Assembly (NCBI RefSeq): GCF_014467235.1
Contig: NZ_NKHP01000021.1
Location: 1-64,000 of the forward strand
Reading direction: 5' to 3'
DNA from: Xenorhabdus indica
Lineage (GTDB): Bacteria; Pseudomonadota; Gammaproteobacteria; Enterobacterales; Enterobacteriaceae
DNA: 64,000 nucleotides
Shown: piece by piece, positions 8,322-15,927 of the stretch
How positions within the stretch are numbered: position 1 is the first letter of the stretch
Layout: each line of letters begins with the position of its first letter
Notes under the pieces: generated by a model
What the model was told of the DNA's origin: nothing
Database searches by the model: none
Seen by the model: the letters and a program-made list of their open reading frames with translations, nothing else
Program-made: the position numbers and the translations under genes

Positions 8322-8391
8322 CCAAAGTTAAGAAAATGTAACCAGTTGATTTTGTACTTAGTTTGTATGCTCAAATTACTGAGTGTACAAC

Positions 8392-9279
8392 ATGATAATT
8401 CTTCCGATAATTTCCCCCAAAGGTGGCGAAGGTAAATCCACCCATGCGGCAAATATGGCCGGCTTTTTTGCCGATGCCGGTCTACAGACTCTCCTGATTG
8501 ATGCCGATTATTCACAACCCACGGCCAGCAGTATTTTTAACCTGGACTATGAAGCTCCGGCGGGTTTGTATGAATTGCTGATGCAGACGGTGGATCTGAA
8601 GGAATCGAATCAGATTATTTCGCGTTCGACGATCCATAATCTCGATATTATTGTCTCCAATGATCCCGATGAGCTGCTGCCGACAGCCATGCTGCACGCC
8701 CCGGATGGTCGCTTGCGTCTGCGTAATATTCTGCAACATCCCCTGTTTCATCAGTATGACGTCATTCTCATCGACTCCAAGGGCGCGACCGGCGTGATGA
8801 CGGAACTGGTAGTACTGACTGCAACTCAGTTTGTGCTGGGGATCATTAAACCTATCCTGCCGGATGTCCGTGAGTTTCTGCGCGGCACGTTGCGGATGCT
8901 GATCCGACTGCAATCCTTTGAGAATTACGGTATTCAGCTGCCGCTGATTCAGATACTGGCCAATGGCATTGAAGGCACCAATCTGGACAGAGATACGCTC
9001 AATGAACTGACCGATATTATCGACCAGCAGCGCTACGATACGTCAGCGTTGGGGGAGAGAAAGGTTTATCAGTTGCTGAACACCCGAATAGATCTGCTGG
9101 ATATCTACAAACTGGGTCATGTTCGTGCCCAGCCCGTTCATCGTCTTGAGTATAAAACTCCCCGCAAAAGTCCCGCCGCTGCCCAGACCATACACAGCCT
9201 GGCCTGTGAACTGTTCCCTGAATGGCAAGCGAAATTTGATGCCGTGCTGGTCAACCAACCGACGGGGAACGCGCAATGA
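8392..9279 (+). CDS. parA: ParA/Soj-type ATPase of the ICE
   Basis: The protein begins MIILPIISPKGGEGKST, which contains the deviant Walker A motif of ParA proteins at residues ~9-17. A DADYSQPTAS segment follows near residue 41 and an IDSKG Walker B near 126. It is the first gene inside the ICE end, the usual position in SPI-7/PFGI-1 elements, where ParA stabilises the excised circular form. A GTG at 8383 is in frame, but the ATG at 8392 gives the family-like N-terminus. The gene starts an operon with the genes at 9276, 9655 and 11023. Confidence 0.85.
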   Translation: MIILPIISPKGGEGKSTHAANMAGFFADAGLQTLLIDADYSQPTASSIFNLDYEAPAGLYELLMQTVDLKESNQIISRSTIHNLDIIVSNDPDELLPTAMLHAPDGRLRLRNILQHPLFHQYDVILIDSKGATGVMTELVVLTATQFVLGIIKPILPDVREFLRGTLRMLIRLQSFENYGIQLPLIQILANGIEGTNLDRDTLNELTDIIDQQRYDTSALGERKVYQLLNTRIDLLDIYKLGHVRAQPVHRLEYKTPRKSPAAAQTIHSLACELFPEWQAKFDAVLVNQPTGNAQ

Positions 9280-9671
9280 ATGTTATCTGGCGAGCCGTCT
9301 GTTTTTGTTATGACAATGCAGAATTACCCTTTACGGATACACAGGATGAATGGTTTGTGTTTGTCGATGCGCCGGATCGTAAAGCGGCACTGGCGAAATT
9401 CCAGACATTATTACCCATTATCTGGGAAGTGTCGCCTGAGAAAGTCGAGCATTTCAGTCCCCGTCATGAAGACGAATTGCGCGAGCTGTCACTGATGCCC
9501 GGTACACCAGATGATTTGGCCCTGCTGGAGTGTGGCTGGGAAAATGGCAAGCCGCAGTATTTAACCGCAAAAGAAGTCTTGTTCTGGGTTTCTTCTCCAT
9601 ATCTGCAACAACGGTTAGTGAGGGCACTGAATAATGTCAGCAAGGAGGCAGGAAATGAATCTGGATCATGA
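9276..9671 (+). CDS. conserved ICE hypothetical protein, 131 aa
   Basis: This small soluble acidic protein overlaps the parA stop by four bases (ATGA) and runs 17 bases into the dnaB gene, so translation is coupled. It has a WFVFVDAPDRKAALAKF segment at residues ~27-43. I recognise no function. A small gene between parA and dnaB is a regular feature of this ICE class, which suggests a maintenance role. Confidence 0.6.
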   Translation: MNVIWRAVCFCYDNAELPFTDTQDEWFVFVDAPDRKAALAKFQTLLPIIWEVSPEKVEHFSPRHEDELRELSLMPGTPDDLALLECGWENGKPQYLTAKEVLFWVSSPYLQQRLVRALNNVSKEAGNESGS

Positions 9672-11019
9672 GGTTTTACAGGCCATCAGTGAAGCGGAAC
9701 CCAGCTACGCTTATGCCGAGATGGGGGTGATTGGCGGACTGGTACTGGAAAATGATCGCTGGGACAGCATTGTTCAGCTGCTGGTTGCCGACGATTTTTT
9801 CTTCCCGGCGCACCGAATAATCTATCAGGCTATTACTGAACTGAGCGAAAAAAACTGTCCGTTTGACCTGATAACCCTGACCGACAGGCTGACACAGCGG
9901 GGACAAATAGACAGCGCCGGCGGTTTTGCCTATGTCGCGGAAGTGTGCAAAAACACGCCCAGTGCGGCCAATATTGAAGAATATGCCCGCATTGTGGCGG
10001 AAAAAAGCCGGTTACGTCAGTTACTGGCACTGGGTAAATCCCTCAGTGCGGAAGTCTTCCAGCCTAATATCCAGTCAGAAACCCTGATTGAGCAGGCAGA
10101 AAGTCAGCTGTTTAATCTGGCGGAAAAAGGCACAACCCGGCAACATCAGGCCGTCACCCTGCTGCAAGGGGCGGATGCCCTGATTTCCCATCTGGAGCGC
10201 ATACAGGGCAGCAATGGGATCACTGGCACCCCCACAGGATTTCAGGCGCTGGATGAAATGACCTGTGGCTTACAGGCGGGCGACCTTATTCTGCTGGCCG
10301 CCCGTCCTTCCATGGGGAAAACGGCACTGGGGCTGGCCTGTTGTCTCGGTGCGTTGCGACATCAAGACGATGCGGTGGTACAGATTTTCAGCCTGGAAAT
10401 GCCGGCTTCACAACTGATGATGCGTCTGTCTGCCATGGAAGGTGGCGTGGTATTAACCGCGCTGCGCAGTGGCCTGCTGGACGACGAACAGTGGGGACGC
10501 ATCAGCCAGAGTCTGGATCAGTTTGCTCAATGGGATCAACGATTGATTATCGATGATTGCAGTCACCAGACCCCCGCGCTGTTGCGCGCCCGGGCCCGCC
10601 GTTATACCCGCCAATACGGCAAACCGGCTTTGATTATGGTGGATTACCTCCAGTTGATGTGTGCCCCCGGGCAGGAAAATCGCACTCAGGAAATTGCCGA
10701 TATCTCCCGCAGTCTGAAAGCGTTGGGCAAAGAATTGGGTTGTCCAATACTGGCGCTGTCCCAGCTGAACCGGCAGGTGGAAGGCCGCGCCGATAAACGT
10801 CCGAACAACGGCGACCTGCGGGATTCCGGTTCGCTGGAGCAGGATGCCGATCTCATTCTTCATCTTTACCGCGATGAAGTCTACCACCCGGAAACACCGG
10901 ACGCTGGGATTGCAGAGATCATTATCGGTAAGCAGCGTCAGGGACCGACAGGCACGGTACGTGTGCGGTTTGACGGCCGGTATACGCGTTTTTCTGACAT
11001 CGACAGCGGCGGGAGGTAA
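9655..11019 (+). CDS. dnaB: DnaB-like replicative helicase of the ICE
   Basis: The domain order is that of DnaB. An N-terminal helical domain (residues ~10-110, AEMGVIGGLVLEN) is followed by a RecA-type helicase domain with Walker A RPSMGKTALG near residue 220, Walker B ALIMVDYLQLM near 325 and LSQLNRQVEGRADKRP near 372. A DSGSLEQDADLILHLYRDE segment comes next. The 454-aa length is near the host enzyme's. It likely supports ICE replication or maintenance. The ATG at 9655 follows an ideal AAGGAGGCAGGAA site; the longer in-frame start at 9634 would place that site inside the gene. Confidence 0.9.
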   Translation: MNLDHEVLQAISEAEPSYAYAEMGVIGGLVLENDRWDSIVQLLVADDFFFPAHRIIYQAITELSEKNCPFDLITLTDRLTQRGQIDSAGGFAYVAEVCKNTPSAANIEEYARIVAEKSRLRQLLALGKSLSAEVFQPNIQSETLIEQAESQLFNLAEKGTTRQHQAVTLLQGADALISHLERIQGSNGITGTPTGFQALDEMTCGLQAGDLILLAARPSMGKTALGLACCLGALRHQDDAVVQIFSLEMPASQLMMRLSAMEGGVVLTALRSGLLDDEQWGRISQSLDQFAQWDQRLIIDDCSHQTPALLRARARRYTRQYGKPALIMVDYLQLMCAPGQENRTQEIADISRSLKALGKELGCPILALSQLNRQVEGRADKRPNNGDLRDSGSLEQDADLILHLYRDEVYHPETPDAGIAEIIIGKQRQGPTGTVRVRFDGRYTRFSDIDSGGR

Positions 11020-11022
11020 AGG

Positions 11023-12606
11023 ATGGGACGCAATACGTTGAATTTAGGCCATGCTTTGTTACAGCAGGGACGACAGGCCGGGGCTACTCGCAATGACAGC
11101 CCGCCGATGGCGGAAATGCCAATGGTATTGACATTAGATCAGCTACGCCCCAATCCGGATAACCCCCGCACCAGTCGCAACCCGCGCTATGACGATATCA
11201 AGGCGTCAATCAAAGTTCGTGGACTGGATACAGTGCCGAAAGTCACCCGCGATCCGGACGGTGACGAGGCCTACATCTTCAGTGATGGCGGGAATACGCG
11301 TTACCAGATTCTGTCCGAGCTGTGGCAGGAGACTGGCGATGAACGTTTTTACCGCATTCACTGCCTGTTTAAACCGTGGCCGGGGCGATTACAGTGTGTG
11401 ATCGGGCATCTGGCGGAAAACGAGCTGCGGGGTGAACTCAGCTTTATTGAAAAAGCGCAGGGTATCCGCAAGGCAAGGGCAATTTATGAAGCGCAGCAAC
11501 AGAAAAAAATCTCCCTGCGGGAATTGTCAGCGCTGTTGCGTCAGGCGGGTTTCCCTGTCAGCGATGGTCACATCAGCCGGATGGAGCATACTGTGAAATA
11601 CCTGTACCCGTGGATACCTAATCTGCTGGAATCCGGGCTGGGTTCGTCACAGGTAAGGCCTTTACTGGCCTTGCGGCTGGATGCCGAGGCGGTCTGGCAA
11701 CAGCATGTGACCAGTATAAACCCGGAACCGACCGTCACCTTTGATGAAGTCTTTGGTAACTGCTGCCGCAAGTTTGATTCCCCTGAATCCTGGTCACCGG
11801 AGATGTTCCGGGATGAGCTGATTGGCGATTTATTGCAGGCACTGCCACACCCGCTGCTCAATTATGACCGCTGGGTACTGGAATTAGATCCGAAGGAAAG
11901 TAACCGCCGGCAGCTCTTTGGCAAGCAGGCTACGGCGTTTGAGAGTATGTCGGTGCCGGAAAAATCTGAGACGGATAACACGGCGCAGGTTCGAGTGCAA
12001 AACAGGGAATCGAATCAACGAATAATTTCTCAACCTGCCACTGATGAGGTGCAGGCACCTGAACCAGAACACGCTCCGGTCGATAAAGCACAAACGCCTG
12101 CCACGTCTCCCCGAAAAAATCCGGTTATTCCGCCTTATCAGCCCGATAACCAGCCTGAATCTGTTCTGCCTATCCCTGAGATGGAATGTCTGCATTTTTC
12201 TCAAACTGGGCTGGAGCCGGTCAGTTCGGTCTGGGAAATTTCCCCGATGCAGGATGATATTGAACACCTGCAAAACATGGCATTCCGGCTGGCGTTTGAA
12301 CTGGCGGAAGTAATGGGCTGTGACAGCGATTTGTTGTCGGAATCGGAGGCGAGTTCGGCGGGGTTTAGTCTGGTGAATCCGCAAAATGCCCATCCTTTTT
12401 CGCGTTTATTGCACGCCCTGACCGGAGAAACCACGGCTGACAGCAGTGAACTGACACTGACGGCTGTTCTGCTTGGCACCGCCAGGCGGGAAGAATCGCC
12501 TCTGCTGGATGATACCCAGTCCGTGAAGTTTCTGCGGCTTATCCGGGTTATCCGTCGTTTGCGTGAGCTTCAGCGTGAAATTGTACCGGGGACGTTGACG
12601 ATATAG
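11023..12606 (+). CDS. parB: ICE ParB-family protein (PFGI-1 class)
   Basis: The N-terminal ParB/Srx domain is seen as LTLDQLRPNPDNPR (residues ~36-49) followed by DDIKASIKVRGL and a VIGHLAENELRGELSFIEKA box near residue 127. A helix-turn-helix segment with SLRELSALLRQAGFPVS lies near 165. Residues ~310-390 are a Pro/Glu-rich linker and the C-terminus is conserved-looking. The 527-aa length fits the extended ICE family rather than chromosomal ParB. It starts three bases after dnaB and pairs with parA at 8392. Its centromere is not known; the palindromes at 14867 and 15037 are candidates. Confidence 0.8.
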   Translation: MGRNTLNLGHALLQQGRQAGATRNDSPPMAEMPMVLTLDQLRPNPDNPRTSRNPRYDDIKASIKVRGLDTVPKVTRDPDGDEAYIFSDGGNTRYQILSELWQETGDERFYRIHCLFKPWPGRLQCVIGHLAENELRGELSFIEKAQGIRKARAIYEAQQQKKISLRELSALLRQAGFPVSDGHISRMEHTVKYLYPWIPNLLESGLGSSQVRPLLALRLDAEAVWQQHVTSINPEPTVTFDEVFGNCCRKFDSPESWSPEMFRDELIGDLLQALPHPLLNYDRWVLELDPKESNRRQLFGKQATAFESMSVPEKSETDNTAQVRVQNRESNQRIISQPATDEVQAPEPEHAPVDKAQTPATSPRKNPVIPPYQPDNQPESVLPIPEMECLHFSQTGLEPVSSVWEISPMQDDIEHLQNMAFRLAFELAEVMGCDSDLLSESEASSAGFSLVNPQNAHPFSRLLHALTGETTADSSELTLTAVLLGTARREESPLLDDTQSVKFLRLIRVIRRLRELQREIVPGTLTI

Positions 12607-12686
12607 CGATGTCGGTGCGGGGTGCCTGCTTTTCAGTGTGTTGTTCATTCATTGCGTTTTGACTGGCCTGATAGTGGAGGAAGTGT

Positions 12687-13262
12687 ATGAATCATTTATC
12701 GCAAGCCACCAACAGCCTGCTGATGCAGCTGGTGATGGATTTGAAGAACGGCTATATCCGCCGTTGTGAGGCATTGGGTCTGGCACCCTCAGAGATGCTG
12801 ATGTTGCAGCGCCTGACGATTGAAGATTTGCATTACTTAGGCAACAGCCCGGTGTCGGTGCTGAGCGTTCATATTCATCACGCCAATCTGGTGCGCATCT
12901 TACATCAGGCGCGTATCGAGCAGCAGCGGATGAAACGGATTGACCGGGCACTGGAATTAGGCGGCTCTATTGAACTGATGCACTATTTTTTTGGCCTGTC
13001 CAGTCTGGAAATCGCCGCCCGGCGACGCATTGCTGGCATGGCAGTCCGGCCGGGGCGTGGCTCGCCACTGACGGAAGATGAAAATCGTGACCTGTGGCAG
13101 CGCTGGCAGGCGGCAACGATTGCCGATGCGGACAGTGCCGAAGGGCTGGATCTCATGATGGAGATGGCTGAACACCATGCGGTCTCGCTGACGTCCGTCT
13201 GGCGTGCGGTGAAGGACTGGCAGCAGAGTGGTAAAGCGATGCCGGTAAAAAAACAGGCATAA
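12687..13262 (+). CDS. DUF2857-like ICE protein, 191 aa
   Basis: The protein resembles the DUF2857 family of SPI-7/PFGI-1 elements, which usually sits just after parB. Residues ~10-65 are helical, and a segment at ~110-130 (FGLSSLEIAARRRIAGM) resembles a DNA-binding helix pair. The ATG at 12687 follows GGAGGAAG. The role is unknown; the helices and position suggest a regulator or partition/replication accessory. Confidence 0.65.
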   Translation: MNHLSQATNSLLMQLVMDLKNGYIRRCEALGLAPSEMLMLQRLTIEDLHYLGNSPVSVLSVHIHHANLVRILHQARIEQQRMKRIDRALELGGSIELMHYFFGLSSLEIAARRRIAGMAVRPGRGSPLTEDENRDLWQRWQAATIADADSAEGLDLMMEMAEHHAVSLTSVWRAVKDWQQSGKAMPVKKQA

Positions 13263-13282
13263 AACAGGGAATGAAGGAAACG

Positions 13283-13540
13283 ATGTCAGGAAAATTAACG
13301 GAAATGATGCCCGGCCTGCATGTCCCCTTGACGGCACCGCTGTCATTTCGCCGCAAGGCACAACATCAGGTGAGGTGCTACCAGCGGGGCGAACGCAATT
13401 ACAGCCGGCTGAAAGAAAAAGGCACCGGGTATCTGAAAATCAATGTGGGGCTGTTCTGGCGGCTGTTAAGCCGCGATAACGGGCAGTCGTGGGAACTGAT
13501 GCACCATGAACGCTACAACAATGAAATTCGTAAATCGTAA
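13283..13540 (+). CDS. small basic ICE hypothetical protein, 85 aa
   Basis: A basic 85-residue protein of unknown function, with a WRLLSRDNGQSWELM segment near residues 57-71. ATG 13283 is chosen over 13271 because GAAGGAA lies just upstream of it. The gap to the previous gene is 20 bases, so both are likely in one operon. A loose hairpin (CTGCACC/GGTGCAG, about 13560-13587) follows it before the next gene. Confidence 0.5.
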   Translation: MSGKLTEMMPGLHVPLTAPLSFRRKAQHQVRCYQRGERNYSRLKEKGTGYLKINVGLFWRLLSRDNGQSWELMHHERYNNEIRKS

Positions 13541-13631
13541 ATATTGAAGTCGTGTCATTCTGCACCTTGTCTTTGCTACAGGGTGCAGCCCTGACATTAT
13601 TTTTACAGGTTAACGCCGGAGAAGAGGGATC

Positions 13632-14855
13632 ATGATAAACCTGTCCGCAGACAGCATAATTGCACACACTGTTGCCAAAATGAAAGTGCGTCTGGCACAA
13701 CGCGCAGACGATGACGTTTCACAACTGCGCAGTGGTCTGCTGTTTATGGGCAACATTCATGATGCCTATCCCCGCCGTCTGTTGCTGGATGATCGTTTGT
13801 CGCCGCTGGATAAAACGGGCTGGATGATGATCCGCCTGTACGCGCAGCAAAATGAAGGGGCGGTTTTCCCCAGTTATGACGAATTGCAGGTACTGCTGGC
13901 CTCGCCTTATAAAGGTAAAGCCTCCCGTGAAACGGTCAGCCGGGTATTACTGATGCTGCGAATCACCGGCTGGCTGAGTTTGTGCAAGCGTATCCGGGAT
14001 GAACACGGACGGGTGCGGGGCAATATCTATGCGCAGCACGATGAGCCGCTGACCTGCCGTGATGCCGAAATTCTCGATCCCCACTGGCTGGATACGGTGG
14101 CGGAAGCCTGTCGCAGTAAAAACCGCACCATCAGTCAGACTGCCTGGGATGTCCTGACCGATATCAAAGACGATCCGCTGATGCGCCATCGTCACAGCCA
14201 TATCCGTTTGCTGGAAGAACGGCTGAATGCCGTGCAGACCCCGCAGCAAAGGGTGATGCGCCAGAACTTTCAACAAGGAAAACAGCTAACCGAACTCAGT
14301 CATATAAAGCCGGGTTCGGAAACCGAACTGAGTCAGCAAAAGGAACACACTGTGCTGAATTCGGTATCCGAACTCAGTCTTAAATCAACGTGTTATAGTG
14401 ATCCCGTTAAACCGAACCGTTATGTACGTTCTTTCACACAGGGTGTGAATAAAAAAACATACGTAGACCCGCAGTCCGCTCTTTTTCTGCCAGAGGGACT
14501 TTGCCGACAACTGGAGCCGGAAGCGGTGACGATGCTGAACTACCAGCTGCAGGCGTTGCCTGATGAACAGGCGCAGACCGTGCTGAATTGTCTGGATAAG
14601 GCGTTACAGGCCGGAAAAATCGGCAATCCGGTCGGCTGGCTGCTGGCGATGATGAAACGGGCACGGGAGGGAAAATTATATGGACAACCTGAAACCGTTG
14701 TTACCGCGCCTGCCGCTGCGAAGAAGCCAGTTGAATTCACCCAACATGTTGAGCGTCCTGCTTCACCTTCCTCACAAGCCCATGTCCGCAACATAGTGAA
14801 AGACATCCGTCAAAAGCTGACGCTGGCAAAATATCACCGCGATGTTATTGATTAA
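13632..14855 (+). CDS. STY4528-family replication protein
   Basis: The product matches my memory of the STY4528-type 'pathogenicity island replication protein' of SPI-7-class ICEs: about 400 residues with an N-terminal winged-helix region. Residues ~70-125 read as a wHTH (FPSYDELQVLLASPYKGKAS, then RETVSRVLLMLRITGWLSL). The C-terminal part from ~285 is separate and helical, behind a Ser/Gln-rich linker. The ATG at 13632 follows AGAGGG. It is probably a DNA-binding initiator or regulator; no polymerase or nuclease motif is visible. Confidence 0.65.
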   Translation: MINLSADSIIAHTVAKMKVRLAQRADDDVSQLRSGLLFMGNIHDAYPRRLLLDDRLSPLDKTGWMMIRLYAQQNEGAVFPSYDELQVLLASPYKGKASRETVSRVLLMLRITGWLSLCKRIRDEHGRVRGNIYAQHDEPLTCRDAEILDPHWLDTVAEACRSKNRTISQTAWDVLTDIKDDPLMRHRHSHIRLLEERLNAVQTPQQRVMRQNFQQGKQLTELSHIKPGSETELSQQKEHTVLNSVSELSLKSTCYSDPVKPNRYVRSFTQGVNKKTYVDPQSALFLPEGLCRQLEPEAVTMLNYQLQALPDEQAQTVLNCLDKALQAGKIGNPVGWLLAMMKRAREGKLYGQPETVVTAPAAAKKPVEFTQHVERPASPSSQAHVRNIVKDIRQKLTLAKYHRDVID

Positions 14856-14866
14856 AAAACGCCCGC

Positions 14867-15059
14867 TGCTGGCACTGCCAGCACTGACTAAAAAATCGTC
14901 TTTTTACCATGAGCAGACTTCCTGTGGAACGACAGCCTGGCCAGGATGGCACTTTGCTTTTTCTTCATTCCCGATGATGTTTCGATCAAATCAGGTCGTA
15001 TGACGCTTCTGTTTTTATTGTTGCATGAATATCATACAATGCTGGCAGTGCCAGCATTG
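14867..15059. repeat. two copies of a near-identical palindrome in an intergenic region
   Basis: TGCTGGCA-C-TGCCAGCA lies at 14867-14883. A second copy with the same core, TGCTGGCA-G-TGCCAGCA, lies at 15040-15056 and extends to 11-bp arms at 15037-15059. They are about 170 bp apart in the 345-bp gap between the STY4528-like gene and the gene at 15201. No gene is seen in the gap. Repeated palindromes of this length suit a dimeric DNA-binding protein; ParB, the DUF2857-like protein or the STY4528-like protein are candidates. Confidence 0.7.
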
Positions 15060-15200
15060 CCTGAAAAATAATCTATTTTAACCTCAAGTCAATCCCGTCG
15101 ATTTTTCCTCTTGTTCCATAACTGGTTATCCATTGAGTCACCGCCTCCTTTGCCTTAATAGTTTGACTGACTTATCAAGGCCAAACAGGAGTTTTTGTGC

Positions 15201-15914
15201 ATGTCTGATGCAGAAGAAAAAACCGCATCTCAGCCGCGTTTACGCGCCGGTGTCTTAACATCCTCGTTATCGATTGAATTACATACCCACTATGCGATCC
15301 GGCTCTGGGCGGGACGCCGACGGGAAGACATCAGCAAGACACATCAGGTTACGGAGATCCTCGGAATGCCGCAGGTGATTAAACGTGCAGCCAACATCAG
15401 TGTGGATTCCGCAGCGGATAATCCGTATGCCGATGTCTGGCTGGTGAAGCTGGAACAGGCGTTGGAAGGCGCATCGGCCAGTCTCAGGCAGAATCTGGCT
15501 ATTTTGCAGGATACCCTGAATGCCGTCCCACCACAGATCACCTTATCCGCCGTTTCCTCTGTCGAACCGCTGAATATCGGGGTTTACAGTCATTCTCCGT
15601 TAGGCTATCGCTGTGTCTGGCTGCTGGTTGGCTATGACCAGCTCGCCATGAAAACGTTTCAGGTTTTCCATTATGGGCTGATTTCACGGGCAGAGCGTGA
15701 TGCCTTTCTGCACAATGGCAGCCGTGCCATTCGTCAGATTTACGGCATGGTACGTTCCTACCGTTCACTGGCGGTCACCCGGCATGATATTGCGGAAAAA
15801 ACGCCGGCCGGGCTTGAGGCGATTAAACTGCTGGGTGAACCCCATCCCGATATTTTGTCAGGCAAGTTGCGTTCGGTTTTCTCTTCACCTTTACGTTCGG
15901 TTGAACCAAATTAA
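15201..15914 (+). CDS. ICE protein of the PFL_4669 (TIGR03761) family
   Basis: About 237 residues, soluble, with the family start LxxxxLSIELHTHYAIRLWAGRR at residues ~19-40. Further family-like segments follow in the middle (YSHSPLGYRCVWLLVGYDQLAMK). It lies just before topB, as in PFGI-1. The ATG at 15201 is nine bases after AGGAG (15187-15191), better placed than the GTG at 15195. Function unknown; position between replication genes and topoisomerase suggests DNA metabolism. Confidence 0.7.
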   Translation: MSDAEEKTASQPRLRAGVLTSSLSIELHTHYAIRLWAGRRREDISKTHQVTEILGMPQVIKRAANISVDSAADNPYADVWLVKLEQALEGASASLRQNLAILQDTLNAVPPQITLSAVSSVEPLNIGVYSHSPLGYRCVWLLVGYDQLAMKTFQVFHYGLISRAERDAFLHNGSRAIRQIYGMVRSYRSLAVTRHDIAEKTPAGLEAIKLLGEPHPDILSGKLRSVFSSPLRSVEPN

Positions 15915-15927
15915 TGGAGGGGATGCG

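Noticed and set aside
8083..8331. ORF across the integrase terminator and att site
   Set aside because: It reads through terminator hairpins and the tRNA-Phe fragment, so it is chance coding.
9043..14806. Many long ORFs opposite parA, dnaB, parB and the replication gene
   Set aside because: They are shadows of GC-balanced coding sequence; none has a start site or family motif.
15697..15927. N-terminal extension of topoisomerase III
   Set aside because: It overlaps the preceding gene; the Toprim domain starts right after ATG 15928, which has a strong ribosome site.
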